A stretch of DNA of 64,000 nt from Vibrio taketomensis (GCF_009938165.1 NZ_AP019649.1:2232001-2296000), one strand, 5' to 3'; positions 10,211 through 21,378 are shown, counted from the first letter of the stretch. The notes: generated by a model from the letters alone, not told the origin. Program-made: numbers and translations.

Positions 10211-11179
10211 ATGAGCAAAATCTACGAAGACAACTCACTGACTATCGGCAACACGCCACTTGTTCGTTTAAACAAAGTATCGAAAGGAAACGTACTGGCT
10301 AAGATTGAAGCGCGTAACCCGAGCTTTAGCGTTAAATGTCGTATCGGCGCAAACATGATTTGGGATGCTGAAAAACAAGGCAAACTAAAACCAGGTGTTG
10401 AGCTAGTTGAACCAACCAGTGGTAATACAGGCGTCGCCCTCGCATTCGTTGCAGCTGCTCGCGGCTACAAATTGACACTGACGATGCCTGAATCAATGAG
10501 TCTTGAGCGTCGTAAGCTACTCAAAGCCCTAGGTGCAAAACTTGAGCTGACCGAAGCGGCGAAAGGTATGAAAGGCGCTATCGCTAAAGCAGAAGAGATC
10601 GTCGCAAGCAACCCAGAAAAATATCTTCTACTACAACAGTTTGATAACCCTGCAAACCCACAGATTCACGAAAAAACTACAGGACCAGAGATTTGGGAAG
10701 CGACAGATGGTGCGATCGATGTATTAGTGGCTGGTGTCGGCACGGGCGGTACTATTACGGGTACGAGCCGTTACATCAAGGGTGAAAAAGGTAAAGCGAT
10801 TACATCTGTCGCTGTTGAACCTGCAGAATCACCAGTTATTGCCCAAGCACTAGCAGGACAAGACATTCAACCTGCACCACATAAAATTCAAGGTATCGGT
10901 GCTGGTTTTATCCCTGGCAACCTAGATTTGGAATTAGTTGACCGAGTCGAATCAGTAACCTCAGATGATGCAATTGAAATGGCACGCCGACTAATGGAAG
11001 AAGAAGGTATCCTTGCTGGCATCTCATCGGGCGCGGCAGTAGTTGCAGCCAACAGAATTGCGGAACTACCTGAATTTGCAGGAAAAACAATTGTCGTCGT
11101 ACTACCAAGCTCGGGTGAGCGTTACCTAAGTACAGCGCTATTTGCAGGTATCTTTACAGAGAAAGAAAACCAACAGTAA
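10211..11179 (+). CDS. cysK: O-acetylserine sulfhydrylase CysK
   Basis: 322 residues. It makes cysteine from O-acetylserine and sulfide with pyridoxal phosphate. The PLP lysine is K42 in [15 protein letters not shown] (about 69-74) and GTGGT bind substrate and phosphate. The ATG at 10211 has AAGGA 7 nt upstream and matches homologues; the ORF is open back to 10154. With cysZ upstream it makes a sulfate-to-cysteine pair. Confidence 0.96.
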   Translation: MSKIYEDNSLTIGNTPLVRLNKVSKGNVLAKIEARNPSFSVKCRIGANMIWDAEKQGKLKPGVELVEPTSGNTGVALAFVAAARGYKLTLTMPESMSLERRKLLKALGAKLELTEAAKGMKGAIAKAEEIVASNPEKYLLLQQFDNPANPQIHEKTTGPEIWEATDGAIDVLVAGVGTGGTITGTSRYIKGEKGKAITSVAVEPAESPVIAQALAGQDIQPAPHKIQGIGAGFIPGNLDLELVDRVESVTSDDAIEMARRLMEEEGILAGISSGAAVVAANRIAELPEFAGKTIVVVLPSSGERYLSTALFAGIFTEKENQQ

Positions 11180-11205
11180 TACCTACCCAAATCAATTTTT
11201 CGTCT

Positions 11206-11232
11206 AAAAAAGCCCCGTTCAGGGGCTTTTTT
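11206..11232 (+). terminator. Terminator of cysK
   Basis: AAAAAAGCCCC-n5-GGGGCTTTTTT, a perfect stem with an A-tract and a T-tract, 26 bp after cysK. The rest of 11233-11477 holds no gene; a TATACT box at 11441 is a possible -10 for ptsH. Confidence 0.9.
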
Positions 11233-11477
11233 GTTGATCCTGACCGCACCTTTGGTAATATCAGCAATGTTTTATTTTTGGCTTCAAAATAATATTGCCA
11301 AACGATATCTAAATGGTGATGATGACAGCGTACTGTTCAATCGTTACCAAAAAATTTCAACCGATATCGGCAGTGGCTCAAATTGCTAACTACTTTAATT
11401 AGCAGGTAGCAACAATAGTCGCTAAGCTAGATTTGGTTAATATACTATCTAAAATATAAATTAATTGGGTATACAAA

Positions 11478-11735
11478 ATGTACGAGAAGCAAGTTGAAAT
11501 CACTGCAGAAAACGGCCTTCACACTCGTCCTGCTGCGCAATTCGTAAAAGAAGCAAAAGCGTTTGACGCTGACATCACTGTGACTTCAAACGGCAAAAGC
11601 GCTAGCGCAAAGAGCCTATTCAAGCTACAAACTCTTGGCCTAGTTAAAGGTACTGTTGTAACAATTTCAGCAGAAGGTCCTCAAGCTCAACAAGCTGTAG
11701 ACCACCTAGTTGCTCTAATGGATACACTACACTAA
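11478..11735 (+). CDS. ptsH: PTS phosphocarrier protein HPr
   Basis: 85 residues, the standard length. It accepts phosphate from Enzyme I on H15 ([10 protein letters not shown]) and passes it to sugar-specific EIIA domains. S46 sits in the conserved [12 protein letters not shown] stretch. First gene of ptsH-ptsI, with crr downstream. Codon choice is strongly biased, as expected of an abundant protein. Confidence 0.97.
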   Translation: MYEKQVEITAENGLHTRPAAQFVKEAKAFDADITVTSNGKSASAKSLFKLQTLGLVKGTVVTISAEGPQAQQAVDHLVALMDTLH

Positions 11736-11870
11736 TTCGGTATTCTATTTTCAAAGCCATTTTGTGAAAACAGAATGGCTTTGTTGGAAATAGACCCTAA
11801 GTTAAGCTACATATTAACGTTAGCACATCCATTTTTCCCAAATTAAAGTTGACCAATTTAAGGTAAGGCT

Positions 11871-13595
11871 ATGATTTCAGGCATCCTAGCATCTCCTGGT
11901 ATTGCTATTGGTAAAGCACTACTACTTCAAGAAGATGAAATTGTCCTAAACACAAACACAATCTCTGACGATCAAGTAGAAGCAGAAGTTCAGCGTTTCT
12001 TTGACGCTCGTAACAAATCATCAGCTCAGCTTGAAACCATCAAGCAAAAAGCACTTGAAACCTTCGGTGAAGAAAAAGAAGCGATCTTTGAAGGTCACAT
12101 CATGCTTCTTGAAGACGAAGAGCTAGAAGAAGAAATCCTAGCACTAATCAAGAATGACAAGCTGACTGCAGACAACGCAATCCACACGGTTATCGAAGAA
12201 CAAGCTTGTGCTCTAGAATCTCTAGACGACGAATACCTAAAAGAACGTGCAACTGATATCCGCGATATCGGCTCACGTTTTGTTAAAAACGCACTAGGTA
12301 TCAACATCGTTTCTCTAAGCGATATTGACCAAGAAGTTATCCTAGTTGCTTACGACCTAACGCCATCAGAAACTGCACAAATCAACCTAGACTACGTACT
12401 AGGCTTTGCTTGTGACATCGGCGGTCGTACTTCTCACACTTCAATCATGGCACGTTCTCTTGAGCTACCAGCGATCGTTGGTACAAACGACATCACTAAG
12501 AAAGTGAAGAACGGTGACATGCTGATTCTTGATGCGATGAACAACAAGATTGTTATCAATCCATCAGAAGCAGAGCTAGCAGATGCAAAAGCAGTGAAAG
12601 CTGCATTCCTTGCAGAAAAAGAAGAGCTAGCGCAACTTAAAGACCTACACGCAGAAACTCTAGACGGTCACCGTGTAGAAGTTTGCGGTAACATCGGTAC
12701 AGTAAAAGACTGTGACGGTATTATTCGTAACGGCGGCGAAGGTGTTGGTCTGTACCGTACTGAGTTCCTATTTATGGACCGTACTGCCCTTCCAACTGAA
12801 GAAGAGCAATACCAAGCTTACAAAGAAGTTGCGGAAGCAATGGAAGGTCAAGCAGTTATCATCCGTACTATGGACATCGGCGGCGACAAAGATCTTCCAT
12901 ACATGGATCTACCAAAAGAGATGAACCCGTTCCTAGGCTGGCGTGCAGTGCGTATCAGCTTGGATCGTCGTGAAATCCTACGTGACCAGCTACGTGGTAT
13001 CCTACGTGCATCAGCACACGGTAAACTACGTATCATGTTCCCAATGATTATCTCTGTTGAAGAAATCCGTGCGCTTAAAGAAGCAATCGAAGAATACAAA
13101 GCAGAACTTCGCGCAGAAGGTCACGCATTCGATGAAAACATCGAAATCGGCGTAATGGTTGAGACTCCAGCAGCTGCTGCAATCGCTCACCACCTAGCGA
13201 AAGAAGTATCATTCTTCTCTATCGGTACTAACGACCTAACTCAGTACACACTTGCGGTTGACCGTGGTAACGAGATGATTTCTCATCTTTACAACCCACT
13301 ATCTCCAGCGGTACTGACTGTGATCAAGCAAGTTATCGATGCGTCACACGCTGAAGGTAAATGGACTGGTATGTGTGGTGAGCTAGCAGGCGACGAGCGT
13401 GCTACGCTACTACTACTAGGCATGGGTCTAGATGAATTCTCTATGAGCGGTATCTCTATCCCTGTGGTTAAGAAAGTGATTCGTAACTCTAACTTCGCTG
13501 AAGTAAAAGCGATGGCAGAAGAAGCACTGTCTCTACCAACAGCAGCAGAAATCGAAGCAGTTGTAGAAAAGTTCATTGCAGAAAAATCTAACTAA
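11871..13595 (+). CDS. ptsI: PTS Enzyme I (phosphoenolpyruvate-protein phosphotransferase)
   Basis: 574 residues (E. coli 575). It starts the PTS by moving phosphate from PEP to itself at H189 ([13 protein letters not shown]) and then to HPr. The N-terminal HPr-binding helical domain, the swivelling phosphohistidine domain and the C-terminal PEP-binding barrel ([20 protein letters not shown], and the C-terminal GMCGELAGD) are all present. It follows ptsH after 135 bp. Confidence 0.97.
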   Translation: MISGILASPGIAIGKALLLQEDEIVLNTNTISDDQVEAEVQRFFDARNKSSAQLETIKQKALETFGEEKEAIFEGHIMLLEDEELEEEILALIKNDKLTADNAIHTVIEEQACALESLDDEYLKERATDIRDIGSRFVKNALGINIVSLSDIDQEVILVAYDLTPSETAQINLDYVLGFACDIGGRTSHTSIMARSLELPAIVGTNDITKKVKNGDMLILDAMNNKIVINPSEAELADAKAVKAAFLAEKEELAQLKDLHAETLDGHRVEVCGNIGTVKDCDGIIRNGGEGVGLYRTEFLFMDRTALPTEEEQYQAYKEVAEAMEGQAVIIRTMDIGGDKDLPYMDLPKEMNPFLGWRAVRISLDRREILRDQLRGILRASAHGKLRIMFPMIISVEEIRALKEAIEEYKAELRAEGHAFDENIEIGVMVETPAAAAIAHHLAKEVSFFSIGTNDLTQYTLAVDRGNEMISHLYNPLSPAVLTVIKQVIDASHAEGKWTGMCGELAGDERATLLLLGMGLDEFSMSGISIPVVKKVIRNSNFAEVKAMAEEALSLPTAAEIEAVVEKFIAEKSN

Positions 13596-13640
13596 TCTGC
13601 ATAACCACTCTAGTTAAGTAAACTGAACAAGTTACTACTT

Positions 13641-13676
13641 CACTGTAAACTGGGACAATAAAACCTAGTTTACAGT
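13641..13676 (+). other. Long stem-loop between ptsI and crr
   Basis: CACTGTAAACT and AGTTTACAGTG form an 11-bp perfect stem, extended by two more pairs after one mismatch, with a 9-nt loop. No strong T-tract follows. It probably acts as an mRNA processing or partial termination element that sets crr expression apart from ptsHI. Confidence 0.5.
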
Positions 13677-13749
13677 GGTTTAAATACCAAGTTGTAGCAT
13701 CTTTATTAGCAATTTGTATTGTTAAAATAATTCGTTTATTCGACCAGAT

Positions 13750-13758
13750 TGGTATACT
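13750..13758 (+). promoter_or_regulatory. Extended -10 promoter for crr
   Basis: TGGTATACT is an extended -10 element (TGn-TATACT) 42 bp before the crr start, with only a poor -35. It suggests crr has its own promoter in addition to read-through from ptsHI. Confidence 0.45.
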
Positions 13759-13800
13759 ATATTGCGAAAGAATAAAACTAAACCTTAGGAGCATGACACA

Positions 13801-14286
13801 ATGGGTCTGTTTGATAAACTTAAGAAGCTAGTATCTGATGACAGCGCAGATGTTGGTGCTATCGAAATCGTAAACATTGAAGATGTGCCAGATGTAGTGT
13901 TCGCAGAGAAAATCGTTGGTGACGGTATTGCTATCAAACCAACTGGCGACAAGATGGTAGCTCCTGTAAACGGTACTATCGGTAAAATCTTCGAAACTAA
14001 CCACGCATTCTCTATCGAATCTGACGACGGCGTTGAGCTATTCGTTCACTTCGGTATCGACACTGTTGAACTTAAAGGCGAAGGCTTCAAACGTATCGCT
14101 GAAGAAGGCCAAACAGTTAAAGCTGGTGACACTGTTATCGAATTCGATCTAGCACTTCTTGAAGAAAAAGCTAAGTCAACTCTAACTCCTGTTGTTATCT
14201 CTAACATGGACGAAATCAAAGAGCTAAACAAGCTTTCTGGTTCAGTAACTGTTGGTGAAACGCCAGTACTACGAATCACTAAGTAA
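13801..14286 (+). CDS. crr: PTS glucose-specific EIIA (Crr) with an 8-residue internal deletion
   Basis: 161 residues where E. coli and Vibrio homologues have 169. EIIA-Glc takes phosphate from HPr and passes it to EIIBC; its dephosphorylated form blocks sugar permeases, and its phosphorylated form is tied to adenylate cyclase. The phosphorylation site H83 ([11 protein letters not shown]) and partner H68 correspond to E. coli His90 and His75 and are intact. But after residues AIEI the sequence jumps to [10 protein letters not shown]: the conserved IAPLSGEI that opens the EIIA domain is missing. A GAAATC hexamer sits exactly at the joint (13864-13869), as expected for deletion of 24 bp between two GAAATC copies. 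Whether the protein still folds is unknown. Confidence 0.93.
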   Translation: MGLFDKLKKLVSDDSADVGAIEIVNIEDVPDVVFAEKIVGDGIAIKPTGDKMVAPVNGTIGKIFETNHAFSIESDDGVELFVHFGIDTVELKGEGFKRIAEEGQTVKAGDTVIEFDLALLEEKAKSTLTPVVISNMDEIKELNKLSGSVTVGETPVLRITK

Positions 14287-14304
14287 TTACTACTTAGCGA
14301 AACG

Positions 14305-14333
14305 AAAAAACGCTGCCCAGTGCAGCGTTTTTT
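14305..14333 (+). terminator. Terminator of crr (bidirectional)
   Basis: AAAAAACGCTGC-n4-GCAGCGTTTTTT is a perfect stem with A and T tracts. It lies between crr (plus) and ubiF (minus), which end 73 bp apart, and can serve both. Confidence 0.92.
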
Positions 14334-14359
14334 GTATCTATTGCTTAATATTCCGGAAA

Positions 14360-15508
14360 TTATAAGCCCAGAGCATATTTCAACACTTGTTGTTTTACAG
14401 GTCCGGTTTTATCGGCCAATTTTAGCGCTGCGTTACGCAACAGTTTGAGTGGTGCGATATCATTGCTAAACCCGATATAAAAGACATCCATCCCCGTTTG
14501 CATCAGTAAATTATCACCACGACGCTCACGCTCATATTTAGCTAAACGTTCATCACTCAACAGTTCCCCTGCCGTTGCCTTCAATAATGCATCCACATCT
14601 TTAAAACCGAGATTCACACCCTGCCCCGCTAATGGGTTAATGGTATGAGCGGAATCGCCAACCAGAATGCATCGATTTTTCACATATTGCTGTGCATGAC
14701 GGCGCGTAAGTGGAAACGAACCAAATTGCAAAACTTGAACATCACCGAGTTCTTGTGGAAAGTGCGCCAATACTTCATCTCGCAGTTGGGCTTTACTCAT
14801 ATTACACAACTGTTTAATGCGTTTAGGCGAGTCGTACCAAACCAATGACCCTTGCTGTCCACATAGAGGTAAAAATGAACGAGGACCGGTTGAGTTAAAT
14901 TGTTGCCAAGTAATATCTTGTTGTTCCAACTCGGTTTCTACATTGATAAGCATACAGTGCTGGCGATAATCCCAAGCGGTAATACCAATCCCTGCTTGCT
15001 GACGAACAAAAGAGTTGGCACCGTCAGCGCCCACAATCCACTCTGCGTTGAGTGTCGCGCCCGAAGTCAATGTAATCTGTACGTCTTGACCAAATTCAAT
15101 TGATGCTAATGAATCTGGACAGATCACGCTCAAGTTCGGGTATTGCTTAAACTGTTGCCACAAACCAAGTTGAATCAGGCGGTTTTCGACGATATAGCCA
15201 AGTTGTTCCAATCCTAATTCATCGGAATGAAAACGAGTCCGACACTCAGGGTGCTCCCAAGTTTCCAAACGGCGATAAGGACAAACACGCATCGCTTGAA
15301 TTGCATGCCAAGCGCCCAACTCTTCGAGAATCTGCACCGAATGATGAGAAATCGCTGATACGCGAATATCCATGGGTTGTTCTGCTGAATATGGCATTGG
15401 CTGTTGCCCTTCCACCATCACCACTTGGCGTCCTTGCTTGGCAAAACCAAGGGCGACCGCAGCTCCAACCATGCCGCCGCCGATTACTGCAATTTCAAAT
15501 CTGTTCAT
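14360..15508 (-). CDS. ubiF: 3-demethoxyubiquinol 3-hydroxylase UbiF
   Basis: 382 residues. FAD-dependent aromatic hydroxylase that adds the last ring hydroxyl in ubiquinone synthesis. The Rossmann FAD motif GGGMVGAAVALG opens the protein; GDSAHTINPLAGQGVNLG (about 288-305) is the second FAD motif; RRLETWE and GADGANSFVRQ are family marks. UbiF is chosen over its paralogues UbiH and UbiI because the C-terminal QALKYALGL-like end and the miaB neighbour match E. coli ubiF. Confidence 0.9.
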   Translation of the reverse strand: MNRFEIAVIGGGMVGAAVALGFAKQGRQVVMVEGQQPMPYSAEQPMDIRVSAISHHSVQILEELGAWHAIQAMRVCPYRRLETWEHPECRTRFHSDELGLEQLGYIVENRLIQLGLWQQFKQYPNLSVICPDSLASIEFGQDVQITLTSGATLNAEWIVGADGANSFVRQQAGIGITAWDYRQHCMLINVETELEQQDITWQQFNSTGPRSFLPLCGQQGSLVWYDSPKRIKQLCNMSKAQLRDEVLAHFPQELGDVQVLQFGSFPLTRRHAQQYVKNRCILVGDSAHTINPLAGQGVNLGFKDVDALLKATAGELLSDERLAKYERERRGDNLLMQTGMDVFYIGFSNDIAPLKLLRNAALKLADKTGPVKQQVLKYALGL

Positions 15509-15600
15509 TTTCTAAGCGTCATCATCTTGATTTGTGTATGAATTTTAATTGTACGTATTGATAACCACAATGTAACTAAAAACCTTATCACTTCAATGGG

Positions 15601-15626
15601 CAAAGCCCTTGTAAAATCGGGCTTTG
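15601..15626 (+). other. Terminator-like hairpin in the ubiF-miaB divergent region
   Basis: CAAAGCCC-n10-GGGCTTTG followed by a short T-rich stretch (ATTGATTTTG). It stands between divergent genes, where a terminator is not expected. It may end a small RNA or sit in a leader. The rest of 15509-15767 has a second GC stem at 15685-15699 and no ORF. Confidence 0.35.
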
Positions 15627-15767
15627 ATTGATTTTGCCACAACACTAGTCAGGTGCTTTTTAAAGCAGTACAATACGCCGCTTACCGCCGTGAGGGCGGC
15701 TATATATTGAGCTACCAATATCATAGTAGTTCAACCAATTTTAAGATTTAACACGAGCGAAAGTGAG

Positions 15768-17192
15768 ATGAGTAAGAAACTGCTAATTAAAACTTGGGGT
15801 TGCCAGATGAACGAATACGATTCATCGAAAATGGCCGACCTGCTTAACGCTGCAAACGGCTACGAGCTAACAGAAGACCCTGATGAAGCAGACGTACTTC
15901 TACTTAACACCTGTTCGATCCGTGAAAAAGCACAGGAAAAAGTTTTCCACCAGCTTGGCCGTTGGAAGACACTAAAAGATAAAAAACCAGGTGTTGTGAT
16001 CGGTGTTGGCGGTTGTGTGGCAACTCAAGAAGGTGACCACATTCGTGAGCGTGCACCATTTGTTGACGTAATTTTTGGTCCACAAACACTGCACCGTCTG
16101 CCAGAGATGATCAAGCAATCTCAACTAGACGAAGCGCCTGTAATGGATATTTCATTCCCTGAGATCGAAAAGTTTGACCGTCTGCCAGAACCTCGCGCGG
16201 AAGGTGCAACTGCATTCGTTTCAATCATGGAAGGTTGCTCTAAATACTGTACTTACTGCGTAGTACCTTACACTCGTGGTGAAGAAGTTAGCCGTCCAAT
16301 GGATGACGTACTTTACGAAATCGCGCAACTTGCAGAGCAAGGCGTACGTGAAGTTAACCTGCTGGGTCAAAACGTAAACGCATACCGCGGTCTGACTCAC
16401 GATGGCGAAATCTGTTCGTTTGCAGAATTGCTACGTCTAGTGGCGATGATTGACGGTATCGATCGTATTCGCTTCACCACAAGTCACCCACTTGAGTTTA
16501 CTGATGACATCATCGCAGTATATGAAGACACGCCAGAGCTAGTGAGCTTCCTGCACCTACCAGTGCAAAGTGGTAGTGACCGTATTCTTACTATGATGAA
16601 GCGTCCACATACAGCTATCGAATATAAGTCAATTATTCGTAAACTGCGTAAAGCACGTCCTGATATTCAAATCAGTTCTGACTTTATCGTGGCATTCCCA
16701 GGCGAAACTGACAAAGATTTCCAAGACACGATGAAGCTAATCAAAGATGTTGATTTCGACATGAGCTTCAGCTTTATCTTCTCTCCTCGCCCAGGTACGC
16801 CTGCTGCAGATTACCCATGTGATCTAAGCGAAGAAGTGAAAAAAGAACGTCTGTACGAGCTACAACAAACTATCAACTCACAAGCAATGCGTTACTCACG
16901 CCTAATGCTGGGTACTGAGCAACGTGTACTGGTTGAAGGTCCTTCGAAGAAGAATCTTATGGAGCTGCGTGCTCGCACTGAAAACAACCGCGTTGTAAAC
17001 TTTGAAGGTAGTGCCGATCTTATCGGTCAATTCGTCGATGTTAAGATCGTAGATGTATTTGCAAACTCACTACGCGGTGAGCTAGTACGTACTGAAAAAG
17101 ACATGGACCTTCGTAGCGTGATTTCGCCAATGCAAATGATGGCTAAAACCCGCCGCGAAGATGAGCTAGGTGTTGCAACTTTCACGCCTTAA
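15768..17192 (+). CDS. miaB: tRNA methylthiotransferase MiaB
   Basis: 474 residues. Radical-SAM enzyme that adds the methylthio group to i6A37 of tRNAs. The N-terminal UPF0004 domain carries C12, C49 and C83 for the auxiliary [4Fe-4S] cluster. The radical-SAM cluster cysteines are C157, C161 and C164 (GCSKYCTYC). A TRAM domain closes the protein (about 378-441). First gene of the miaB-ybeZ-ybeY-corC-lnt run. Confidence 0.96.
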   Translation: MSKKLLIKTWGCQMNEYDSSKMADLLNAANGYELTEDPDEADVLLLNTCSIREKAQEKVFHQLGRWKTLKDKKPGVVIGVGGCVATQEGDHIRERAPFVDVIFGPQTLHRLPEMIKQSQLDEAPVMDISFPEIEKFDRLPEPRAEGATAFVSIMEGCSKYCTYCVVPYTRGEEVSRPMDDVLYEIAQLAEQGVREVNLLGQNVNAYRGLTHDGEICSFAELLRLVAMIDGIDRIRFTTSHPLEFTDDIIAVYEDTPELVSFLHLPVQSGSDRILTMMKRPHTAIEYKSIIRKLRKARPDIQISSDFIVAFPGETDKDFQDTMKLIKDVDFDMSFSFIFSPRPGTPAADYPCDLSEEVKKERLYELQQTINSQAMRYSRLMLGTEQRVLVEGPSKKNLMELRARTENNRVVNFEGSADLIGQFVDVKIVDVFANSLRGELVRTEKDMDLRSVISPMQMMAKTRREDELGVATFTP

Positions 17193-17209
17193 GCTCGTAA
17201 AACGCCATA

Positions 17210-17235
17210 GGAGAGCTGGTCGTTATCAGCTCTCC
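17210..17235 (+). other. Intra-operon stem-loop between miaB and ybeZ
   Basis: GGAGAGCTG-n8-CAGCTCTCC is a perfect 9-bp stem with no T-tract. It ends 27 nt before the TTG start of ybeZ. It likely stabilises or marks a cut site in the polycistronic mRNA. Confidence 0.45.
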
Positions 17236-17262
17236 ATCGTGTGGCAATAATGAGAGGTAACT

Positions 17263-18360
17263 TTGAGCAATAAAATCGTAACTCTAGAAATCGATCTAGA
17301 ACCTGCCGATAACCGCCGTCTAGCCAGTTTGTGCGGTCCTTTTGACGACAATATCAAGCATTTAGAACGCCGCCTTGGCGTTGAAATCAGCTACCGTGGC
17401 AACTTTTTCACGATTGTGGGCAAACCTCACACCGCTGCTGCTGCACTAGAAATCATTAAAACGCTTTACGTTAATACCGCCCCTGTTCGTGGCAACATTC
17501 CAGATGTTGAGCCAGAAGAGATCCATCTAGCGATCAAAGAAACTGGCGTATTAGAGCAAGATTTCGAATCAAGCATCGAGCACGGCAAAGAAGTCTTTGT
17601 TAAGACGAAAAAAGGTGTCATCAAACCGCGCACACCAAATCAAGCGCAATACCTAGTCAACATGGTCACTCACGACATTAGCTTTGGTATTGGCCCTGCT
17701 GGTACGGGTAAAACTTACCTTGCTGTTGCTGCAGCGGTAGATGCGCTAGAGCGTCAAGAAATCCGCCGTATTCTACTGACTCGTCCTGCGGTAGAAGCGG
17801 GTGAGAAGCTTGGATTTTTACCAGGCGACCTGAGTCAAAAAGTCGATCCATACCTACGCCCACTTTACGATGCGCTATTTGAAATGCTCGGTTTCGAACG
17901 CGTAGAAAAGCTGATTGAGCGCAACGTAATTGAAGTGGCTCCACTAGCTTACATGCGTGGTCGCACGTTAAATGATGCGTTTATCATCCTTGATGAGAGC
18001 CAAAACACCACCGTGGAACAAATGAAGATGTTCCTCACTCGTATCGGTTTTAACTCGCGTGCTGTGATTACTGGTGACGTGACCCAGATTGACTTACCAC
18101 GTGGCGCGAAATCTGGTCTGCGTCATGCAATTGAAGTATTGAACGAAGTTGAAGAAATTAGCTTTAACTTCTTCCTAGCAGACGACGTTGTCCGCCACCC
18201 AGTAGTAGCGCGTATTGTTAACGCTTATGAAAAGTGGGAAGCGCAAGACCAAAAAGAGCGCAAAGAGTTTGAAAAGCGTCGCCGCGAAGAACGCGAAGCC
18301 AAACTATTAGAAGCACAAAAAACTGAGCTAATCCAATCAGCTCCGGAGAATAAAGAGTAA
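17263..18360 (+). CDS. ybeZ: PhoH-like ATPase YbeZ
   Basis: 365 residues from a TTG start, with GAGAGG at good spacing; no ATG fits the family N-terminus better. An N-terminal KH-like region is followed by a PhoH NTPase core with the P-loop GPAGTGKT (144-151) and a DE(S)QN Walker B (ILDESQNT). The charged C-terminal tail (about 320-365) is a basic/acidic helix. YbeZ partners YbeY in ribosomal RNA maturation; the two genes overlap by one base here, implying translational coupling. Confidence 0.92.
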   Translation: MSNKIVTLEIDLEPADNRRLASLCGPFDDNIKHLERRLGVEISYRGNFFTIVGKPHTAAAALEIIKTLYVNTAPVRGNIPDVEPEEIHLAIKETGVLEQDFESSIEHGKEVFVKTKKGVIKPRTPNQAQYLVNMVTHDISFGIGPAGTGKTYLAVAAAVDALERQEIRRILLTRPAVEAGEKLGFLPGDLSQKVDPYLRPLYDALFEMLGFERVEKLIERNVIEVAPLAYMRGRTLNDAFIILDESQNTTVEQMKMFLTRIGFNSRAVITGDVTQIDLPRGAKSGLRHAIEVLNEVEEISFNFFLADDVVRHPVVARIVNAYEKWEAQDQKERKEFEKRRREEREAKLLEAQKTELIQSAPENKE

Positions 18361-18824
18361 TGACTATCGAACTCGATCTACAACTGGCCGTCGAAGATGA
18401 AAGTGGCTTGCCTAGTTTCGATGAGATTCACTCATGGTTATCTAATGCGATTTCGATATTTCAACAAGATGCTGAAGTAACGGTACGTATTGTTGATGAG
18501 AAAGAGAGCCACCAGCTTAACTTCGAATATCGCGGTAAAGACAAGCCAACCAATGTACTTTCTTTCCCTTTCGAAGCGCCTCCTGGTATCGAAATCAATC
18601 TGCTTGGTGATTTAATCATCTGTCGCCAAGTTGTTGAACAAGAAGCAATTGAGCAAGATAAGCCTTTGTTGGCACATTGGGCTCATATGGTTGTACATGG
18701 CAGCCTGCATCTGCTAGGTTATGATCATATCGAAGACGACGAAGCTGAAGAGATGGAGTCGCTCGAGACTGAAATTATGCAAAAAATGGGGTATGAAGAC
18801 CCATACATTGCAGAGAAAGAGTAA
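18360..18824 (+). CDS. ybeY: Endoribonuclease YbeY (rRNA maturation)
   Basis: 154 residues (E. coli 155). The zinc motif [11 protein letters not shown] (HxxxHxxxxxH, about 113-123) and the [14 protein letters not shown] stretch are both intact. It is needed for 16S rRNA 3' processing and late 70S quality control. Start overlaps the ybeZ stop (TAATG). Confidence 0.96.
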   Translation: MTIELDLQLAVEDESGLPSFDEIHSWLSNAISIFQQDAEVTVRIVDEKESHQLNFEYRGKDKPTNVLSFPFEAPPGIEINLLGDLIICRQVVEQEAIEQDKPLLAHWAHMVVHGSLHLLGYDHIEDDEAEEMESLETEIMQKMGYEDPYIAEKE

Positions 18825-18924
18825 CTACAGTTATTTGGTGTTGGCTAACACTCCAACCAATTTGCAGTTTTAGCCACCGATGTGAGCTATCACACTTCTG
18901 ATAGCGATTTTGTAATGAGACACA

Positions 18925-19824
18925 ATGAACGAAGACAATTCGCCCTCGTCTGTAGAAGGTAAGAAAGAAAAATCTGAAGGTCCGAGTAGAAAGTCCTTCT
19001 TTGAACGCCTAGGTCAACTATTTCAAGGTGAACCAAAAGATCGCCAAGAGCTTGTCGATGTAATTCGCGACTCTGAAGTCAATGACCTGATTGACCACGA
19101 CACCCGTGATATGCTTGAAGGTGTAATGGAAATCGCCGAAATGCGTGTACGTGACATTATGATCCCGCGCTCGCAAATGGTTACCGTTGAACGCACTGAT
19201 AATCTAGATGCTCTTGTAGCACTAATTACCGATGCTCAACACTCTCGCTACCCAGTAATTAGCGAAGATAAAGACCATGTGGAAGGCATTCTACTAGCGA
19301 AGGACCTACTTAAGTACCTAGGTTCAAACAGTGCAGAGTTCGATATCGAACAAGTGATTCGTCCTGCAGTGGTTGTTCCTGAAAGCAAACGTGTTGACCG
19401 TCTACTCAAAGAATTCCGTGAAGAACGCTACCATATGGCGATCGTAGTGGATGAATTTGGTGGTGTGTCAGGCCTAGTAACCATTGAAGATATCCTAGAA
19501 GAAATCGTTGGCGACATCGAAGATGAATTCGACGATGAAGAAGAACTGGATATCCGTCAGCTAAGCAAACACACCTTTGCTGTAAAAGCTCTCACCACTA
19601 TTGAAGAGTTCAACGAAACGTTTGGAACTTCGTTCAGTGATGAAGAAGTGGATACCGTTGGTGGTTTAGTTATGACAACATTTGGCCACCTACCTTCTCG
19701 CGGTGAAATCGTTGAGATCGAAGGTTACAGCTTTAAAGTAACCGCTGCCGACAACCGTCGCGTAGTGCAGTTACAAGTCACTGTGCCAGATGAAGAGCAG
19801 TTAACTCAACCAATTGAAGAGTAA
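18925..19824 (+). CDS. corC: CBS-domain protein CorC (YbeX)
   Basis: 299 residues: a charged N-terminus, two CBS domains (about 68-190, opening with the [11 protein letters not shown] signature) and a CorC_HlyC domain (about 205-288). There is no membrane domain. It is linked to magnesium/cobalt efflux and, in E. coli, to ribosome metabolism. The 100-bp gap from ybeY holds two small hairpins (18838-18851 and 18886-18905). Confidence 0.92.
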   Translation: MNEDNSPSSVEGKKEKSEGPSRKSFFERLGQLFQGEPKDRQELVDVIRDSEVNDLIDHDTRDMLEGVMEIAEMRVRDIMIPRSQMVTVERTDNLDALVALITDAQHSRYPVISEDKDHVEGILLAKDLLKYLGSNSAEFDIEQVIRPAVVVPESKRVDRLLKEFREERYHMAIVVDEFGGVSGLVTIEDILEEIVGDIEDEFDDEEELDIRQLSKHTFAVKALTTIEEFNETFGTSFSDEEVDTVGGLVMTTFGHLPSRGEIVEIEGYSFKVTAADNRRVVQLQVTVPDEEQLTQPIEE

Positions 19825-19853
19825 TCCACCCTTCACTCAATAAGAAAAATACG

Positions 19854-21371
19854 ATGATTAGTAAGCTAGTTCATCGCCTCAAGCGGCCCGTTGGGGCCGC
19901 TTTTGTTGGCGCCTTAACAACGTTCGCATTTGCCCCATACCAAGTCTGGCCTTTAGCCTTCATTAGTGTTGCTGCACTTTTATGGTTACTGAATGGTCAA
20001 TCAGCCAAAAAAGCAGCTTGGATTGGTTACGCTTGGGGTATTGGTCAGTTCACTACCGGCATTAGCTGGGTTCATATCAGTATTGATACCTTTGGCGGAA
20101 TGCCTAAGATTGCCAGCGTATTTTTAATGGCCATGCTGATTGGCTACCTCGCGATTTATCCGGCTTTATTCGCGGGTCTGCTAAATCGCTTTGCCCCGCA
20201 AAATAATCGCACCCGCTTCTTTATTCTTGCACCCGCATTGTGGCTAATTAGTGACTGGCTGCGTGGCTGGGTAATGACGGGTTTTCCGTGGCTATGGCTT
20301 GGCTACAGCCAAATAGACTCGCCGATGGCAAGCTTTGCACCAATTGGTGGCGTAGAATTAATTACCTTACTGATTGTAATGAGTGCGGCAGGGATCTGCT
20401 ATGCAATCATCAACAAGCGATGGCTCACGCTCATTCTACCTGCGATCATTCTGGCGACTGGTTTTGGGCTACGCAATATTCAATGGGTGACACCGGATCC
20501 CGATAGCAATACAAGCTTTGCTCTGATTCAAGGCAACATTGACCAAACACTAAAATGGCAACCAAGCCAACGCGGTCCAACCATCAATAAATATACTGAT
20601 CTCTCGGTTGCAAACTGGGATGCAGATATTATTGTTTGGCCGGAAGCGGCTATTCCAGCGTTTGAATACGAAGTTCAACCTTTCCTAAAAAGCTTAGATA
20701 GCACGGCAAGAGCCAATAGTAGCGCTGTCATTACCGGCGTGGTCAACCGCGATAATCAACGCCGTTTCTACAACAGTATTCTCTCCGTAGGCTCAACTGC
20801 ATACGGTGACTACAACTACGATCTATCCAAGCGTTATCACAAACATCATCTATTGCCATTTGGTGAGTTTGTACCGTTTGAAGATTTTTTGCGCCCGATT
20901 GCGCCATTCTTCAATCTACCGATGTCATCATTTAGTCGTGGTGCGTACATTCAGCCAAATATCGATGCCAATGGTAAACAGCTCGCACCAGCGTTGTGTT
21001 ATGAAATCATTTTTGGTGAACAAGTCCGTGAGAACATCGATGACAACACCGATTTCATTTTAACGTTGTCTAATGATGCTTGGTTTGGCCACTCGATTGG
21101 GCCACTACAACATATGGAAATCGCGCGCATGCGTGCCCTAGAATTTGGTAAACCGGTGATTCGTTCAACCAACAATGGTTTAACCGCGGTTACCGATTAC
21201 AAAGGCAACATCACAGCGCAAATTCCTCAGTTTGAAACTGGTGTATTACGTGCACGAGTCAGTTCAACGAAAGGTCAAACACCTTACCATGGCGTTGGCA
21301 GCTGGCCACTCTATATCTGGGTTGTATTATGCCTTGCGTTGACATGGCGCATGAGAAGACAATCTAAATAA
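19854..21371 (+). CDS. lnt: Apolipoprotein N-acyltransferase Lnt
   Basis: 505 residues. Inner-membrane enzyme that adds the third acyl chain to lipoproteins, the last step before Lol export. About seven membrane helices in the first 215 residues, then a periplasmic nitrilase-type domain. The catalytic triad reads E264 (WPEAAIP), K330 ([12 protein letters not shown]) and C382 (ALCYEIIFG). A final helix lies near the C-terminus. It serves many lipoproteins in this window (LptE, RlpA, MltD, MetQ and two small ones). Confidence 0.95.
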   Translation: MISKLVHRLKRPVGAAFVGALTTFAFAPYQVWPLAFISVAALLWLLNGQSAKKAAWIGYAWGIGQFTTGISWVHISIDTFGGMPKIASVFLMAMLIGYLAIYPALFAGLLNRFAPQNNRTRFFILAPALWLISDWLRGWVMTGFPWLWLGYSQIDSPMASFAPIGGVELITLLIVMSAAGICYAIINKRWLTLILPAIILATGFGLRNIQWVTPDPDSNTSFALIQGNIDQTLKWQPSQRGPTINKYTDLSVANWDADIIVWPEAAIPAFEYEVQPFLKSLDSTARANSSAVITGVVNRDNQRRFYNSILSVGSTAYGDYNYDLSKRYHKHHLLPFGEFVPFEDFLRPIAPFFNLPMSSFSRGAYIQPNIDANGKQLAPALCYEIIFGEQVRENIDDNTDFILTLSNDAWFGHSIGPLQHMEIARMRALEFGKPVIRSTNNGLTAVTDYKGNITAQIPQFETGVLRARVSSTKGQTPYHGVGSWPLYIWVVLCLALTWRMRRQSK

Positions 21372-21378
21372 GATCAAA

